Shown here piece after piece: positions 25,052 to 32,890 of a stretch of 64,000 nucleotides of DNA. Origin of the DNA: Citrifermentans bremense (lineage in GTDB: Bacteria; Desulfobacterota; Desulfuromonadia; Geobacterales; Geobacteraceae). The position numbers were made by a program, and so were the translations under genes. Location of the stretch: positions 4,088,954-4,152,953 of the forward strand of contig NZ_AP023213.1 of NCBI RefSeq assembly GCF_014218275.1, in the 5' to 3' direction. Below the pieces are notes generated by a model. It had not been told where the DNA came from. It was given only the letters and a program-made list of their open reading frames with translations, and made no database searches. Positions within the stretch are counted from its first letter, which is position 1; each line of letters starts with the position of its first letter.

Positions 25052-26269
25052 CTAACAGGCCTCCAGAGGTAGCTCTTCCGAAACCACCCTCTTCCCAATT
25101 TTTCCTCCCTTGAGGTAAGGTAGGCCATGAACAGTAAAAGTAACGCTTTGTGCATCGACAGATATTTCGGTCATCAGAATTTTCCTGTCGCCAATAGTAA
25201 GTTCATCTCCTACCACTAGTCCTGTCTGGCGAAAAAAAAGGGCCTCCGCAGTCGTCTTGTGAAATCTTATCCCTTCGCCGACCCGGCGACTAAGCACCTT
25301 TAAAAATTCACCTATTTCACCGGTTGGAGTTCCACTAAAGGGGGCCAGTTCGATATAATGAATCTCTCCAAGTGGAGGACTATTCCAGCACCACCAGCCA
25401 GTTCTGTCTTTCTTTTCCACGGATTTAGCCCAAGTGGTGTTATTTGCAATATCCTGCCAATCTGGCTCACCATTCAGAGAAGAGATGTTGGCGGTTGTTG
25501 CAGCTAAAGCTATCGCATTCTTGTCTCTCTTGTGCAAAATGTGTTCAGGTCTGTCTCGTTTTATAAACGTGAGCTTAGTGCTAATAATTTTCGTTCCAAG
25601 CGATCCGTCATCTCTGTAGCGGGGACCGTTCACCTCGATGGAGTTATCTTCATCTCTTCCTAGAACAGACCGGTATGGCAACTTTGCATTTTCGATGCGA
25701 AGCTTGCTTCGGCCGAAATTCTTGTCCACGAATGATAGGTCATCACCGAAGCTTAAGCCGAAGTACTCCTTCAGGATCCTTTCTTCAAGTTCCCGCTCTC
25801 TCGCCTTCTCTTCATCTTGACGCCTTGTCTTTAATAACCCAGACTCATCGTGTGGCAAGATGCTGAATGCACTCCTTTTTCCTGGGGTTCCGTCCTTTCT
25901 GCACTGCACACCACGAATGTGGAAATTTGAATAACATTCATCTCGTCTGTAGAAAGTTGTCTCGTGGACTAGAATTTTTCCCCCCTCAATTTCAGCTATT
26001 TCTCCAATTCTAACTCCGTATTCTATTTCGAGAAACGCGGCTGACAGAATTAGAATTCTCCTTTCAAGCACCTCATTCCAATTTCCCGTTCTCGTCAAAA
26101 GATCCTTACCTGCAGTCACTATCTCTTGATACAAGGGATGTTCGTCCTCGCGACCCTCTAGCTCTTGGATTATCTCGCTTAGGTCAACAGTCATTGCTTC
26201 AAACAGTTCAATTTCATTAGTTACCGCATCTATGGCTAGCTCGATAAAGTCCAAAGTTCCTAGTTCCAT
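25052..26269 (-). CDS. Hypothetical 405-residue cassette protein
   Basis: The start is set at ATG 26269 (AGGGAG eight bases upstream). The frame is open for 26 more codons, but these lie in attC site 4. The N-terminus is acidic and helical (MELGTLDFIELAIDAVTNEI). The middle has a charged coiled-coil-like part (RRQDEEKARERELEERIL). The C-terminal half has strands and a Trp-rich piece (RTGWWCWNSPPLGEIHYIELAPFSG is cut here as two motifs, TGWWCW and GEIHYIEL). No known motif, signal peptide or membrane segment is recognised. It makes up a whole cassette with attC site 3. Confidence 0.6.
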   Translation of the reverse strand: MELGTLDFIELAIDAVTNEIELFEAMTVDLSEIIQELEGREDEHPLYQEIVTAGKDLLTRTGNWNEVLERRILILSAAFLEIEYGVRIGEIAEIEGGKILVHETTFYRRDECYSNFHIRGVQCRKDGTPGKRSAFSILPHDESGLLKTRRQDEEKARERELEERILKEYFGLSFGDDLSFVDKNFGRSKLRIENAKLPYRSVLGRDEDNSIEVNGPRYRDDGSLGTKIISTKLTFIKRDRPEHILHKRDKNAIALAATTANISSLNGEPDWQDIANNTTWAKSVEKKDRTGWWCWNSPPLGEIHYIELAPFSGTPTGEIGEFLKVLSRRVGEGIRFHKTTAEALFFRQTGLVVGDELTIGDRKILMTEISVDAQSVTFTVHGLPYLKGGKIGKRVVSEELPLEAC

Positions 26270-26293
26270 CACGAAAACTCCCTGTTTGTCCTG

Positions 26294-26361
26294 TGCCAAC
26301 GGGGCTGCACTTGACCTGCGCGGCGAGGTATGCCGCGTCAGCGTCAAAGTGCATGTTGAGC
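26294..26361 (-). other. attC: attC-like site 4
   Basis: Right core GTTGAGC fits GTTRRRY; the left core TGCCAAC is imperfect. Inner arms TGCACTTGAC and GTCAAAGTGCA pair. It lies 28 bp after the TIR gene. Confidence 0.6.
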
Positions 26362-26388
26362 ATCTTATTGATACTCTGATCTAAATGG

Positions 26389-26802
26389 TCATCTTGTTGT
26401 GAACTTCCGCTTTATGAAGTCATCGACTTCTCCTGCATCAATACAGTGAAACCTTCGAAGTCGCTCTGGCAACTGTGGAATGTCGCAACGGAACAATATC
26501 GGAATGGTTCTCTTTTCTAAAACCCAGGCAGCACCCCACTCTGTAGTCACCCATTCACTGTTTAAGCTGCTTGGTGATACAATGACCCATAATTCCTGCG
26601 ACCCCACCAGCGATTTACGGATGTTTTCCGCGAAGTCATCACCGGCGCTTAAAGCTTTTGGAGCCATAAAAACTGTTGCACCAGCTCCTTCGAGTTTTTC
26701 ATGTACTGTTTGAGCCTGCAGATGATCCCGCTCGCTGTAGCTCAAAAATACATCATATTGGAATTTTGCAGCTTGTTTGACTCGCTTGAATTCTTCTTCC
26801 AT
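26389..26802 (-). CDS. TIR-domain protein
   Basis: 137 residues from the first ATG; nearly the whole protein is a TIR domain. It has FQYDVFLSYSERD (beta A and box 1, about 15-27), FMAPKAL (box 2 region), and SEWVTTEWG with the catalytic-type Glu88. Bacterial TIR domains of defence systems cleave NAD+. The reading frame is open for exactly 38 codons above this ATG, back to the stop of the upstream gene, with no ATG or GTG, so the N-terminus is uncertain. It shares a cassette with the 118-residue gene upstream (no attC between them). A bare TIR effector with a separate small partner suggests a two-component sensor and effector. Confidence 0.8.
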   Translation of the reverse strand: MEEEFKRVKQAAKFQYDVFLSYSERDHLQAQTVHEKLEGAGATVFMAPKALSAGDDFAENIRKSLVGSQELWVIVSPSSLNSEWVTTEWGAAWVLEKRTIPILFRCDIPQLPERLRRFHCIDAGEVDDFIKRKFTTR

Positions 26803-26916
26803 CTCGATTTTATGCCATGTTTCATATTCTCTTTTTTTCCTCTCCGAAAGTCTTAGCGTACTTTTGACATAGGATGGTTGTTCACGAATTACGTCCTTCT
26901 CCCAATCAAATAGTTC

Positions 26917-27273
26917 TCATCCAGCTGGATTGATGTGTACGAACGATTTTCTATCCTCTGGATGCTTATAATAGTAGCATTCTGATTTTACTTGTATTAT
27001 GTCCTCTCGATCTATCGCTTCTTTCAAAGTTTTGTCTTGTTGTTTGCCATACTCACTGTAGTATTCAAATTTAACCTCAGAATGGTTAAACATATCAAAC
27101 ATGAGCGCTAGGACATCCTCTTCTGAAGCAAGATTTCCTGATTCTATAGAGATAGACCTAGTCATGACTATGGAGGCAGGGGCTGGGAGTTCTATTTCAT
27201 GAACACTGCCATCAGGCATGGTGCGTGAAAATTTAATACTGGTTGCTTTGACCTCTTCGTTGTCAGTAGTCAT
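26917..27273 (-). CDS. Hypothetical protein paired with TIR gene
   Basis: 118 residues starting MTTDNEEVKATSIKF at 27273 (AGAGGG upstream); codons further up belong to attC site 5. The predicted structure is mixed: an N-terminal beta hairpin with MPDGSVHEIELPAPASI, then acidic helices and KSECYYYKHPED with several Tyr. No domain is recognised. The stop codon TGA is immediately followed, in frame, by the 38 open codons that lead into the TIR gene. As the first gene of a TIR cassette it is a candidate sensor or inhibitor of the TIR protein, by position only. Confidence 0.6.
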   Translation of the reverse strand: MTTDNEEVKATSIKFSRTMPDGSVHEIELPAPASIVMTRSISIESGNLASEEDVLALMFDMFNHSEVKFEYYSEYGKQQDKTLKEAIDREDIIQVKSECYYYKHPEDRKSFVHINPAG

Positions 27274-27293
27274 AAACCCTCTTTTCGTTTTGC

Positions 27294-27364
27294 GCTCAAC
27301 GGCTGAGAGCGCAGCGGCAGGCGCGGATTTATCGCGACGGACCGTCTGTCGCGCTTTGTTATGC
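27294..27364 (-). other. attC: attC-like site 5
   Basis: Cores GCTCAAC and GTTATGC; inner arms GAGCGCAGCGGCAG and CTGTCGCGCTTT pair imperfectly. It follows the HEPN-like gene. Confidence 0.7.
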
Positions 27365-27396
27365 GTCATTCTTAGAAGTATTATCAAGAGAGAGAC

Positions 27397-28314
27397 TCAG
27401 TTGATAGATTTGCTCGCGACATAAAACCTAGTCAAGGAGCCAATGAATGAGTTTTTTTGCTCAAGCTCTTGTCTGTGATCAATAAAATCAGTGAATATCT
27501 GAAACATCTCCGGGTACAAACCCTCTCCGTCCCGCATCGCTATACCAAGGCCGACGATATCGTCAGACTTTGTTGCATCCTTAAACCTGGACACACATTT
27601 GCTAATGGTGTTTTCCCATGTTAGGACATCGTCCTTTAGAACCTCTCTTGCTTTTGTATGTATTTTGCCAATGCTGGTGATGTAATCCCGGATCATCGGC
27701 TTAATGTCAAATTTTTCTCCAAGGGATTCAAGTTCTTGGATGACAGATCTCTTAAACTTCTTATCCTCTGCAAGTTCTTTTACCTTCAGATACGGTGTAA
27801 CACCAAAAACGATCTGCCATTTATCCTGTGCTTCCTCTTCTCGTTTAGAATTGTATGTTACTGATTGGACCGGAAACCCTCGGTGCTGGACGTAATTTCT
27901 TAGCGCCTCAAGAACTCGGTAGCTGAGGCTGATATCATATTCATGTTTTACTTGACATTGTACTTCCTTGACTTTCTGAGATCTCTCACCGTAGATGTTG
28001 TTTAAGTGATGACAATAATGGTCCAGATACATTCTACAGGCGCTCAACAAGTTAATAATTCTTCTATTAATTACGTTGACCTCATTCTGCATCCTCGGGT
28101 AATTCAAGTCATGAAATATCATGTGCTTAGTGGCAGTTGAAAGAAGTGTCATCTCATATTCAAGAAAATCTTCCATTACAACGTCAACTTTTTGCTCCAG
28201 ATAATAAGCTTCAAATAAATATTTTTTTGCATTTTTTATGGCGCAATACTCTTCCTCAGTGATATTGACAAAGGGCATTGGCCCCAACACCAATTTTGTA
28301 ATTCCGTATTCCAT
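27397..28314 (-). CDS. Hypothetical protein with HEPN-like RN-x3-H motif
   Basis: 305 residues, almost all alpha-helical. The motif LRNYVQHRG (R139, N140, H144) matches the R-polar-x3-H signature of HEPN RNases, in the usual helical context (YRVLEALRNYVQH). The N-terminal 25 residues are beta-like (VLGPMPFVNITEEEY). The start is 13 bp inside the cassette, right after attC site 6. HEPN proteins in islands are often toxins or abortive-infection RNases; here no separate antitoxin gene is in the cassette. The HEPN assignment rests on one motif and should be treated as tentative. Confidence 0.5.
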   Translation of the reverse strand: MEYGITKLVLGPMPFVNITEEEYCAIKNAKKYLFEAYYLEQKVDVVMEDFLEYEMTLLSTATKHMIFHDLNYPRMQNEVNVINRRIINLLSACRMYLDHYCHHLNNIYGERSQKVKEVQCQVKHEYDISLSYRVLEALRNYVQHRGFPVQSVTYNSKREEEAQDKWQIVFGVTPYLKVKELAEDKKFKRSVIQELESLGEKFDIKPMIRDYITSIGKIHTKAREVLKDDVLTWENTISKCVSRFKDATKSDDIVGLGIAMRDGEGLYPEMFQIFTDFIDHRQELEQKNSFIGSLTRFYVASKSIN

Positions 28315-28326
28315 TGATTATTTCTC

Positions 28327-28398
28327 GCATAACGGCTCGGGCCATGACCCGCCTGGCCAGTTTATTAGGGCGGTCGGTGCCCATGGGCCTTGTTGGTA
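28327..28398 (-). other. attC: attC-like site 6
   Basis: Core GCATAAC on one side and GTTGGTA on the other; inner arms GGGCCATGACCCGCC and GGCGGTC...CATGGGCC pair with bulges. Confidence 0.65.
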
Positions 28399-28420
28399 AT
28401 TGCTTTTCCCCGCTATTATC

Positions 28421-29164
28421 TCATGTCGGGGGCAGAAGACCCCATATCAATTCCCGGCTCTTGTCCGTCGATTCATTCGGAGAGATACTGCCGACTAGCC
28501 GGGTAAAATAGTCGGGGATGCCGGTCTCGATGGCCATACGCCGGCCGCTGACCGGATGCGTGAACGTGAGCGATCGGGCATGGAGCGCCAAGTGTGCGCG
28601 GGCATACCGGTCCGTGCCGTATTTGCTGTCTCCCACCACGGCATTGCCCCCTTCGGAAAGGTGCACCCGGATCTGGTGCTTGCGTCCGGTGAGCAAATGG
28701 ATTGCCAGCAGGCTGAGGCCACGGTTCTCCTTCATGACGACGTATTCCGTGTGGGAAAGCTTACCCCGCCCCTGGTCGGTGGTCGAATAGACCCGCATGG
28801 CGCTGTTCTCCGCCAGATAGCTGCTTATGGTGCCGCTCTTCAGTGCCAGTGTGCCGTGAACCACCGTCACGTAGTGCTTATCCGTCTCCTGCCAATGCTC
28901 CTGCAGATGGATCTTGTTCGCTTCGCTCTTGGCCAGGATCAGGATGCCGGAGGTCTCCCGGTCCAGGCGATGGACGATATAGACCCGGTTTCGGGAACGT
29001 GGATCCCCCTTGCGGACGTAATCGTTGAGGATGGAATGGACCGTGCGCGTCTTGTCCCGGCCGGTGCCGATTGTCAGGAGTCCGCACGGTTTCTCGATGA
29101 CGATGATGTCCCGGTCTTCGTACAGGACCGTAAGCCCTTGGGGGTGATGTTTAGCTGCCGACAT
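28421..29164 (-). CDS. RluA/RluD-type pseudouridine synthase in a cassette
   Basis: 247 residues from ATG 29164 (GGAGAAAG upstream). The catalytic motif HRLDRETSG is at 65-73 with D68 as nucleophile. It is preceded by IVIEKPCGLLT and followed by LLTGRKHQIRVHL, all diagnostic for the RluA family. There is no S4 domain. It isomerises uridine to pseudouridine in an RNA, in the cytoplasm; the target (rRNA, tRNA or foreign RNA) cannot be read. It sits between attC sites 6 and 7, so it moves as a cassette. It is GC-richer than its neighbours. Confidence 0.88.
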   Translation of the reverse strand: MSAAKHHPQGLTVLYEDRDIIVIEKPCGLLTIGTGRDKTRTVHSILNDYVRKGDPRSRNRVYIVHRLDRETSGILILAKSEANKIHLQEHWQETDKHYVTVVHGTLALKSGTISSYLAENSAMRVYSTTDQGRGKLSHTEYVVMKENRGLSLLAIHLLTGRKHQIRVHLSEGGNAVVGDSKYGTDRYARAHLALHARSLTFTHPVSGRRMAIETGIPDYFTRLVGSISPNESTDKSRELIWGLLPPT

Positions 29165-29368
29165 GGCGAACTTTCTCCGGGGCCAGCGGCGGATGTGGGC
29201 CATTCAGTATTCAAATCAAAAGCTCATGTCACGCAACTTCTCGAAAGACATCCGAAATCGCTTGAACAAGCTTCGGCGGTTCTGCTTTCTTAATTTATGC
29301 TGCGATTATCTCTTGATAGTCGTGCGCCAGTGTCTTTTGGTCAGATATTTTCAGTTGTATTTTTTATC

Positions 29369-29430
29369 GTCCAACGTTGGCGGGTGATCACCGGGCGACA
29401 GTTTGCTCCGGTGCATCTGCCTTGTTGAAA
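29369..29430 (-). other. attC: attC-like site 7
   Basis: Cores GTCCAAC and GTTGAAA; inner arms GGCGGGTGATCACCGG and CCGGTGCATCTGCC pair with extrahelical bases. Nearly the same inner arms as site 2. Confidence 0.75.
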
Positions 29431-29436
29431 ACTTCT

Positions 29437-30183
29437 CTAAATCTCTCGTCGATCCCGGCCATTAATTTCTTTGCTCACACTTTCGAACAACTTCTTGATC
29501 TCTGTAGATGCTGTGAATTTCAATGTATGAGTCATAGGCATAAGGTTTGGATCTGACTTTTCATGTGTTACATCTTTGCAATCTAACTCTTTAAGCAACT
29601 CCGCGATGAGACTTATTTTGTGTCCTGCGTTGGCTGTGCGAAATGCAAAGTTGTTGTCATCAAAATGATGCCCGTACCGAGCGTATGCCCCTGCCAAATA
29701 TGAAAGCTTTGCTGTTTTGTCTTGCCCCTTGAAAACATCAATTGAAATGAATGCTTCAACCATGCGAACATATGGCCCGTTTGGGTATTTATGAGGCTTG
29801 ACCATTGTGTGTGAGTTGTCGAATGAATACTGATACATGCTATTAATGTGCTGACACAGTTCTGAAGAGTGAAATGAAATGTGACCACCGTCGGATATTT
29901 CTTTCCTGATTTCGGTATGGATAGACTCCTCCGCAACGAGAAGTCTCAGATACTTTTCAAAGACCTTTGAAGCTTGAACTTCTGATGAGTAAAAGCTCTC
30001 AACACCATCAGCACCCTTCTCGATAATCCCTCTTCCTCTGTATTCATCTAGGCAACCCAAGATGAAAAATATTGGTTTAACTCCGGGCAGGGTGGGTTCT
30101 TGTAGAAGGTTATTTTCCTGGCCCCAGACAGAAGTAGCGAAGAGTAGCAAAGGGACCAAAGCCGCGATGATAAATCTTCTCAT
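29437..30183 (-). CDS. Secreted hypothetical protein, first cassette
   Basis: 248 residues with GAAAGGAC upstream of the ATG. A signal peptide is clear (RRFIIAALVPLLLFATSVWG, cleavage near 22). The mature protein is polar and mixed, with HHFDDNNFAF and many His and Lys. One possible metal-binding patch is YARYGHHFDDNN. No known domain. It is the cassette furthest from the array's left end. It is the only cassette product with an export signal, so it would act in the periplasm or outside. Confidence 0.6.
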   Translation of the reverse strand: MRRFIIAALVPLLLFATSVWGQENNLLQEPTLPGVKPIFFILGCLDEYRGRGIIEKGADGVESFYSSEVQASKVFEKYLRLLVAEESIHTEIRKEISDGGHISFHSSELCQHINSMYQYSFDNSHTMVKPHKYPNGPYVRMVEAFISIDVFKGQDKTAKLSYLAGAYARYGHHFDDNNFAFRTANAGHKISLIAELLKELDCKDVTHEKSDPNLMPMTHTLKFTASTEIKKLFESVSKEINGRDRREI

Positions 30184-30207
30184 ATTTGTCCTTTCAACTA
30201 CTTATTG

Positions 30208-30233
30208 AGCGGTTCACGCGCGCGTGAACCGCT
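30208..30233. repeat. 26-bp perfect palindrome
   Basis: AGCGGTTCACGCG followed by its exact complement, no loop, just upstream of the first cassette gene. No T-run follows. It could be an operator, a recombination site or a cruciform. Confidence 0.6.
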
Positions 30234-30521
30234 GATCGTCCTAAATCGGTTATTCTACCGGATCCTTATAAGTTCGACAAAATCCAGTTCTGTAAAGATG
30301 ACCCAAATGAAGCCATTTGGATAGATTATCGTATTGAAAAGCTTATTTATCGGGATAAATGTTCCAACTGGCTTGTTGGGCGGTTTTCTGTACAACATCC
30401 CGTGACATCATCAGCAAGCCGAATTTATAACGGTTTTAGGCCGTGGTCAATGAAAAATCGCTTATCATTATCCCGATCACTTTACGCCTCTAAAAATTGG
30501 AAACCACTTCGGGTGATGTCT

Positions 30522-30727
30522 TTACAGGACTAGATCGTATCGTCCGAATCGCGTTGATGTGCTGGGTAGGATACGGTGTGATTTCAGCATTCTAGGCGGG
30601 GCCGAGTGGGTAGGCCTTGTTGAAGTTGGTGAATGATACGGCTGATCGAGAAGGTCTCGAGGAAGATGACGCAGTTGGCGACAAGATGGTTGAGCGAGGA
30701 TAGGGTGTCAGTGAGCGCCAAAAATCC
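30522..30727 (-). pseudogene. Decayed Tn3-family transposase C-terminus
   Basis: The frame reads LTDTLSSLNHLVANCVIF, resembling the 'LNLVVNAIVLWNT' helix of Tn3 transposases. After a stop and shifts come QHIN in one frame and RFGRYDLVL plus stop in another, which together match the terminal 'HINRFGRYxL' of that family. No inverted repeats were found. Tentative. Confidence 0.4.
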
Positions 30728-30900
30728 ACACTATATTTTTGTTTGGATGATTTTGTCACCCATTGAGTTTCCACACCGAAATTCGAAGAGCCTAAAAAAG
30801 AAGGCCCACTGACGTAGACCTTCTTTTTTATTCGCTGCTTTCCCTGAGTAAGTGAACCAGGCCAGATATTGATACAAATGCTTACGGAACCTAAGAGGCC

Positions 30901-32778
30901 CTAAGAGGCAACTCCACTTTTCCGGATTTCGGCAATAAACATGGCTCCATATGCGCCGAGCTTGGATTTGCCCACGCCACTGATTTTAAGCAGCCCTTCC
31001 GAAGTTGTTGGCTTTTTTGCAGCCATCTCGACAAGAGTGACGTCTCCAAATACCACGTAAGGCGGCACTCCCGCTTCTCTTGCTATTTGGGAGCGCAGCT
31101 CGCGAAGTGATTGGAAAAGAACCTGCTCGTCAGGACTGAGCAAATCGACACTGACTTTTGCTTTCTTGATTTTGTTGGCTGCTGCCAAACGCTCCTCTTT
31201 TGTTTGCGTTATCTTTAACCGTGGCCGCGCGAGGTGAAGGCGTTCCTGTCCTAAAAGAAGAGGCTTTGATGCTGCCGTGAGCCGAAGTATCGAATATTGG
31301 CTGATATCCTGGTAGAGGTAGCCGAGGTGTATCAGCTGGTGAAGGATACTTCCCCACTCTTCTGGACTTTTGCTACGTCCTATGCCATAGGTGGAAAGTT
31401 TGTCATGGCCAAGAGCCTTGATGCGCTGAGACTGGGAACCACGAAGGACATCGATGATATGGCCTGCACCAAAACGCTGTCCAGCGCGGTAGACGCAGGA
31501 AAGAGCCTTCTGGGCATCTTCTGTTGCATCGAATCGCTGGGGCGAATCAAGGCAGACATCACAGTTGCCACAGTCCTCCTCGAGATGCTCGCCAAAATAA
31601 AGAAGAAGGATCCTGCGCCGGCAATGCAGGGCTTCTGCGAATCCAATCATGGCATTGAGTTTATGCGTCTCTATACGAACCTGTTCAGGGTTATCGCTAT
31701 TTTCAATGAGGCTGCGAGCAACAGCGACATCCCCGTACCCAAAGAGTACGAGGGAGTCCGCGGGCAAACCGTCCCTGCCTGCCCGTCCTGATTCTTGGTA
31801 GAAGCTTTCTATATTTTTGGGGAGGTCGTAGTGCACAACGAATCGAACATTTGGCTTGTCTATACCCATGCCATAGGCGACGGTACCAACCACAATCCTG
31901 ACTTCTTCGTTTATGAAGGCATCGTGCACCCTGCTGCGTTCTTTGTCTGAGAGTCCCGCATGGTAGGCCGCAGCAGCAATCCCCGCACGGGCAAGACGCT
32001 CAGCCACTTCTTCTACTCGCTTACGGCTGAGCGCATAGACTATACCGGCCTCATGCTTGGCGCGGGCTGAAATAAACGACAACAACTGGGAAAGCGGCTG
32101 CCTCTTTTCTAATACGGTATAGCGAATGTTTGGACGGTCGAAGCCTGCGACATAATGGCGCGCCTCGCCCAGACCGAGGCGGCTGATTATGTCGGACCTT
32201 GTATGAGCGTCAGCCGTAGCGGTCAGCGCAATCAGGGGGACATCAGGAAATAGTTCGCGAAGTTGGCCGAGTTGTTCGTACTCTGGTCGAAAGTCATGCC
32301 CCCACTGGCTGATGCAGTGTGCCTCGTCGATGGCAAATAAAGAGATTTCCAGATCGTTAAGACGTTGCAAGAAAGCCTCAGTCATTAAGCGCTCTGGGGC
32401 CAAGTACAGGAGATCCAGGTCGCCGCCGTGCAACGCTGCTAGAACCCGAGAGGCCTCCTTTTGGTCGAGACTGGAGTTATAAAAGGCTGCCCGCACCCCG
32501 TTGGAACGCAGAGCGTCAACCTGATCCTTCATTAGCGAGATGAGCGGGGAAACGACAATACCGACGCCAGGTCGACAGAGGGCAGGAATCTGATAGCACA
32601 ACGACTTCCCCCCCCCGGTAGGCATGATGACGAAGGCATCCTCCCCTCGAATCAACCCTTCAACGATCTCCTGCTGGTGATCTCTGAAGGTATTGAATCC
32701 AAAAATCTCCCTTAAAATTTTGTTCGGGGTCGCGCTGATGTTGTAATCCTCTTTATAAGTGAACTTGCCGAAAGCCAC
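30901..32778 (-). CDS. recQ: Full-length RecQ helicase carried by the island
   Basis: 625 residues with all parts of RecQ: Walker A MPTGGGKS (53-60), DEAH in [20 protein letters not shown], motif [14 protein letters not shown], Zn-binding [18 protein letters not shown]-type segment with CGNCDVC, winged helix, and a C-terminal HRDC domain ([24 protein letters not shown], cut at about 590-613). The start is GTG at 32778 without a good ribosome binding site, so the first 15 residues are uncertain. It is clearly divergent from the disrupted host RecQ. DNA coding for TVAYGMGID here differs at several bases from the host target coding for TVAFGMGID, so the island should not insert into its own copy. 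It likely restores RecQ function to the host. Confidence 0.93.
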   Translation of the reverse strand: MAFGKFTYKEDYNISATPNKILREIFGFNTFRDHQQEIVEGLIRGEDAFVIMPTGGGKSLCYQIPALCRPGVGIVVSPLISLMKDQVDALRSNGVRAAFYNSSLDQKEASRVLAALHGGDLDLLYLAPERLMTEAFLQRLNDLEISLFAIDEAHCISQWGHDFRPEYEQLGQLRELFPDVPLIALTATADAHTRSDIISRLGLGEARHYVAGFDRPNIRYTVLEKRQPLSQLLSFISARAKHEAGIVYALSRKRVEEVAERLARAGIAAAAYHAGLSDKERSRVHDAFINEEVRIVVGTVAYGMGIDKPNVRFVVHYDLPKNIESFYQESGRAGRDGLPADSLVLFGYGDVAVARSLIENSDNPEQVRIETHKLNAMIGFAEALHCRRRILLLYFGEHLEEDCGNCDVCLDSPQRFDATEDAQKALSCVYRAGQRFGAGHIIDVLRGSQSQRIKALGHDKLSTYGIGRSKSPEEWGSILHQLIHLGYLYQDISQYSILRLTAASKPLLLGQERLHLARPRLKITQTKEERLAAANKIKKAKVSVDLLSPDEQVLFQSLRELRSQIAREAGVPPYVVFGDVTLVEMAAKKPTTSEGLLKISGVGKSKLGAYGAMFIAEIRKSGVAS

Positions 32779-32890
32779 GCCACGACCAGCAGCAGAGACC
32801 CCCTCTTTTTCAACTCTAGCAGGAGGTAGTAATCTGACACGTATACTCCAACTACCGCCAGTTTTCTCTCTCGAACACGAAAAATGGTAC

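Larger units (their letters stand above)
18740..30183 (-). mobile_element. Integron-type cassette array without integrase (CALIN)
   Basis: Seven attC-like sites (18740, 23546, 24944, 26294, 27294, 28327, 29369) each lie directly 3' of a minus-strand gene or gene pair, and each following gene starts within a few dozen bases of the next site. All genes point the same way. Sites 3 and 5 are close relatives, as are sites 2 and 7, which is typical of a common cassette pool. No IntI-type integrase is present in the window; the island recombinases are much larger and of another type. The right limit is uncertain because nothing resembling attI is recognised. Confidence 0.7.
30184..30900. other. 717-bp stretch between cassette array and island recQ
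   Basis: It holds a 26-bp perfect palindrome (30208-30233) and a decayed transposase tail (30522-30727). No intact gene, no recognisable attI and no integrase are present. Confidence 0.5.
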
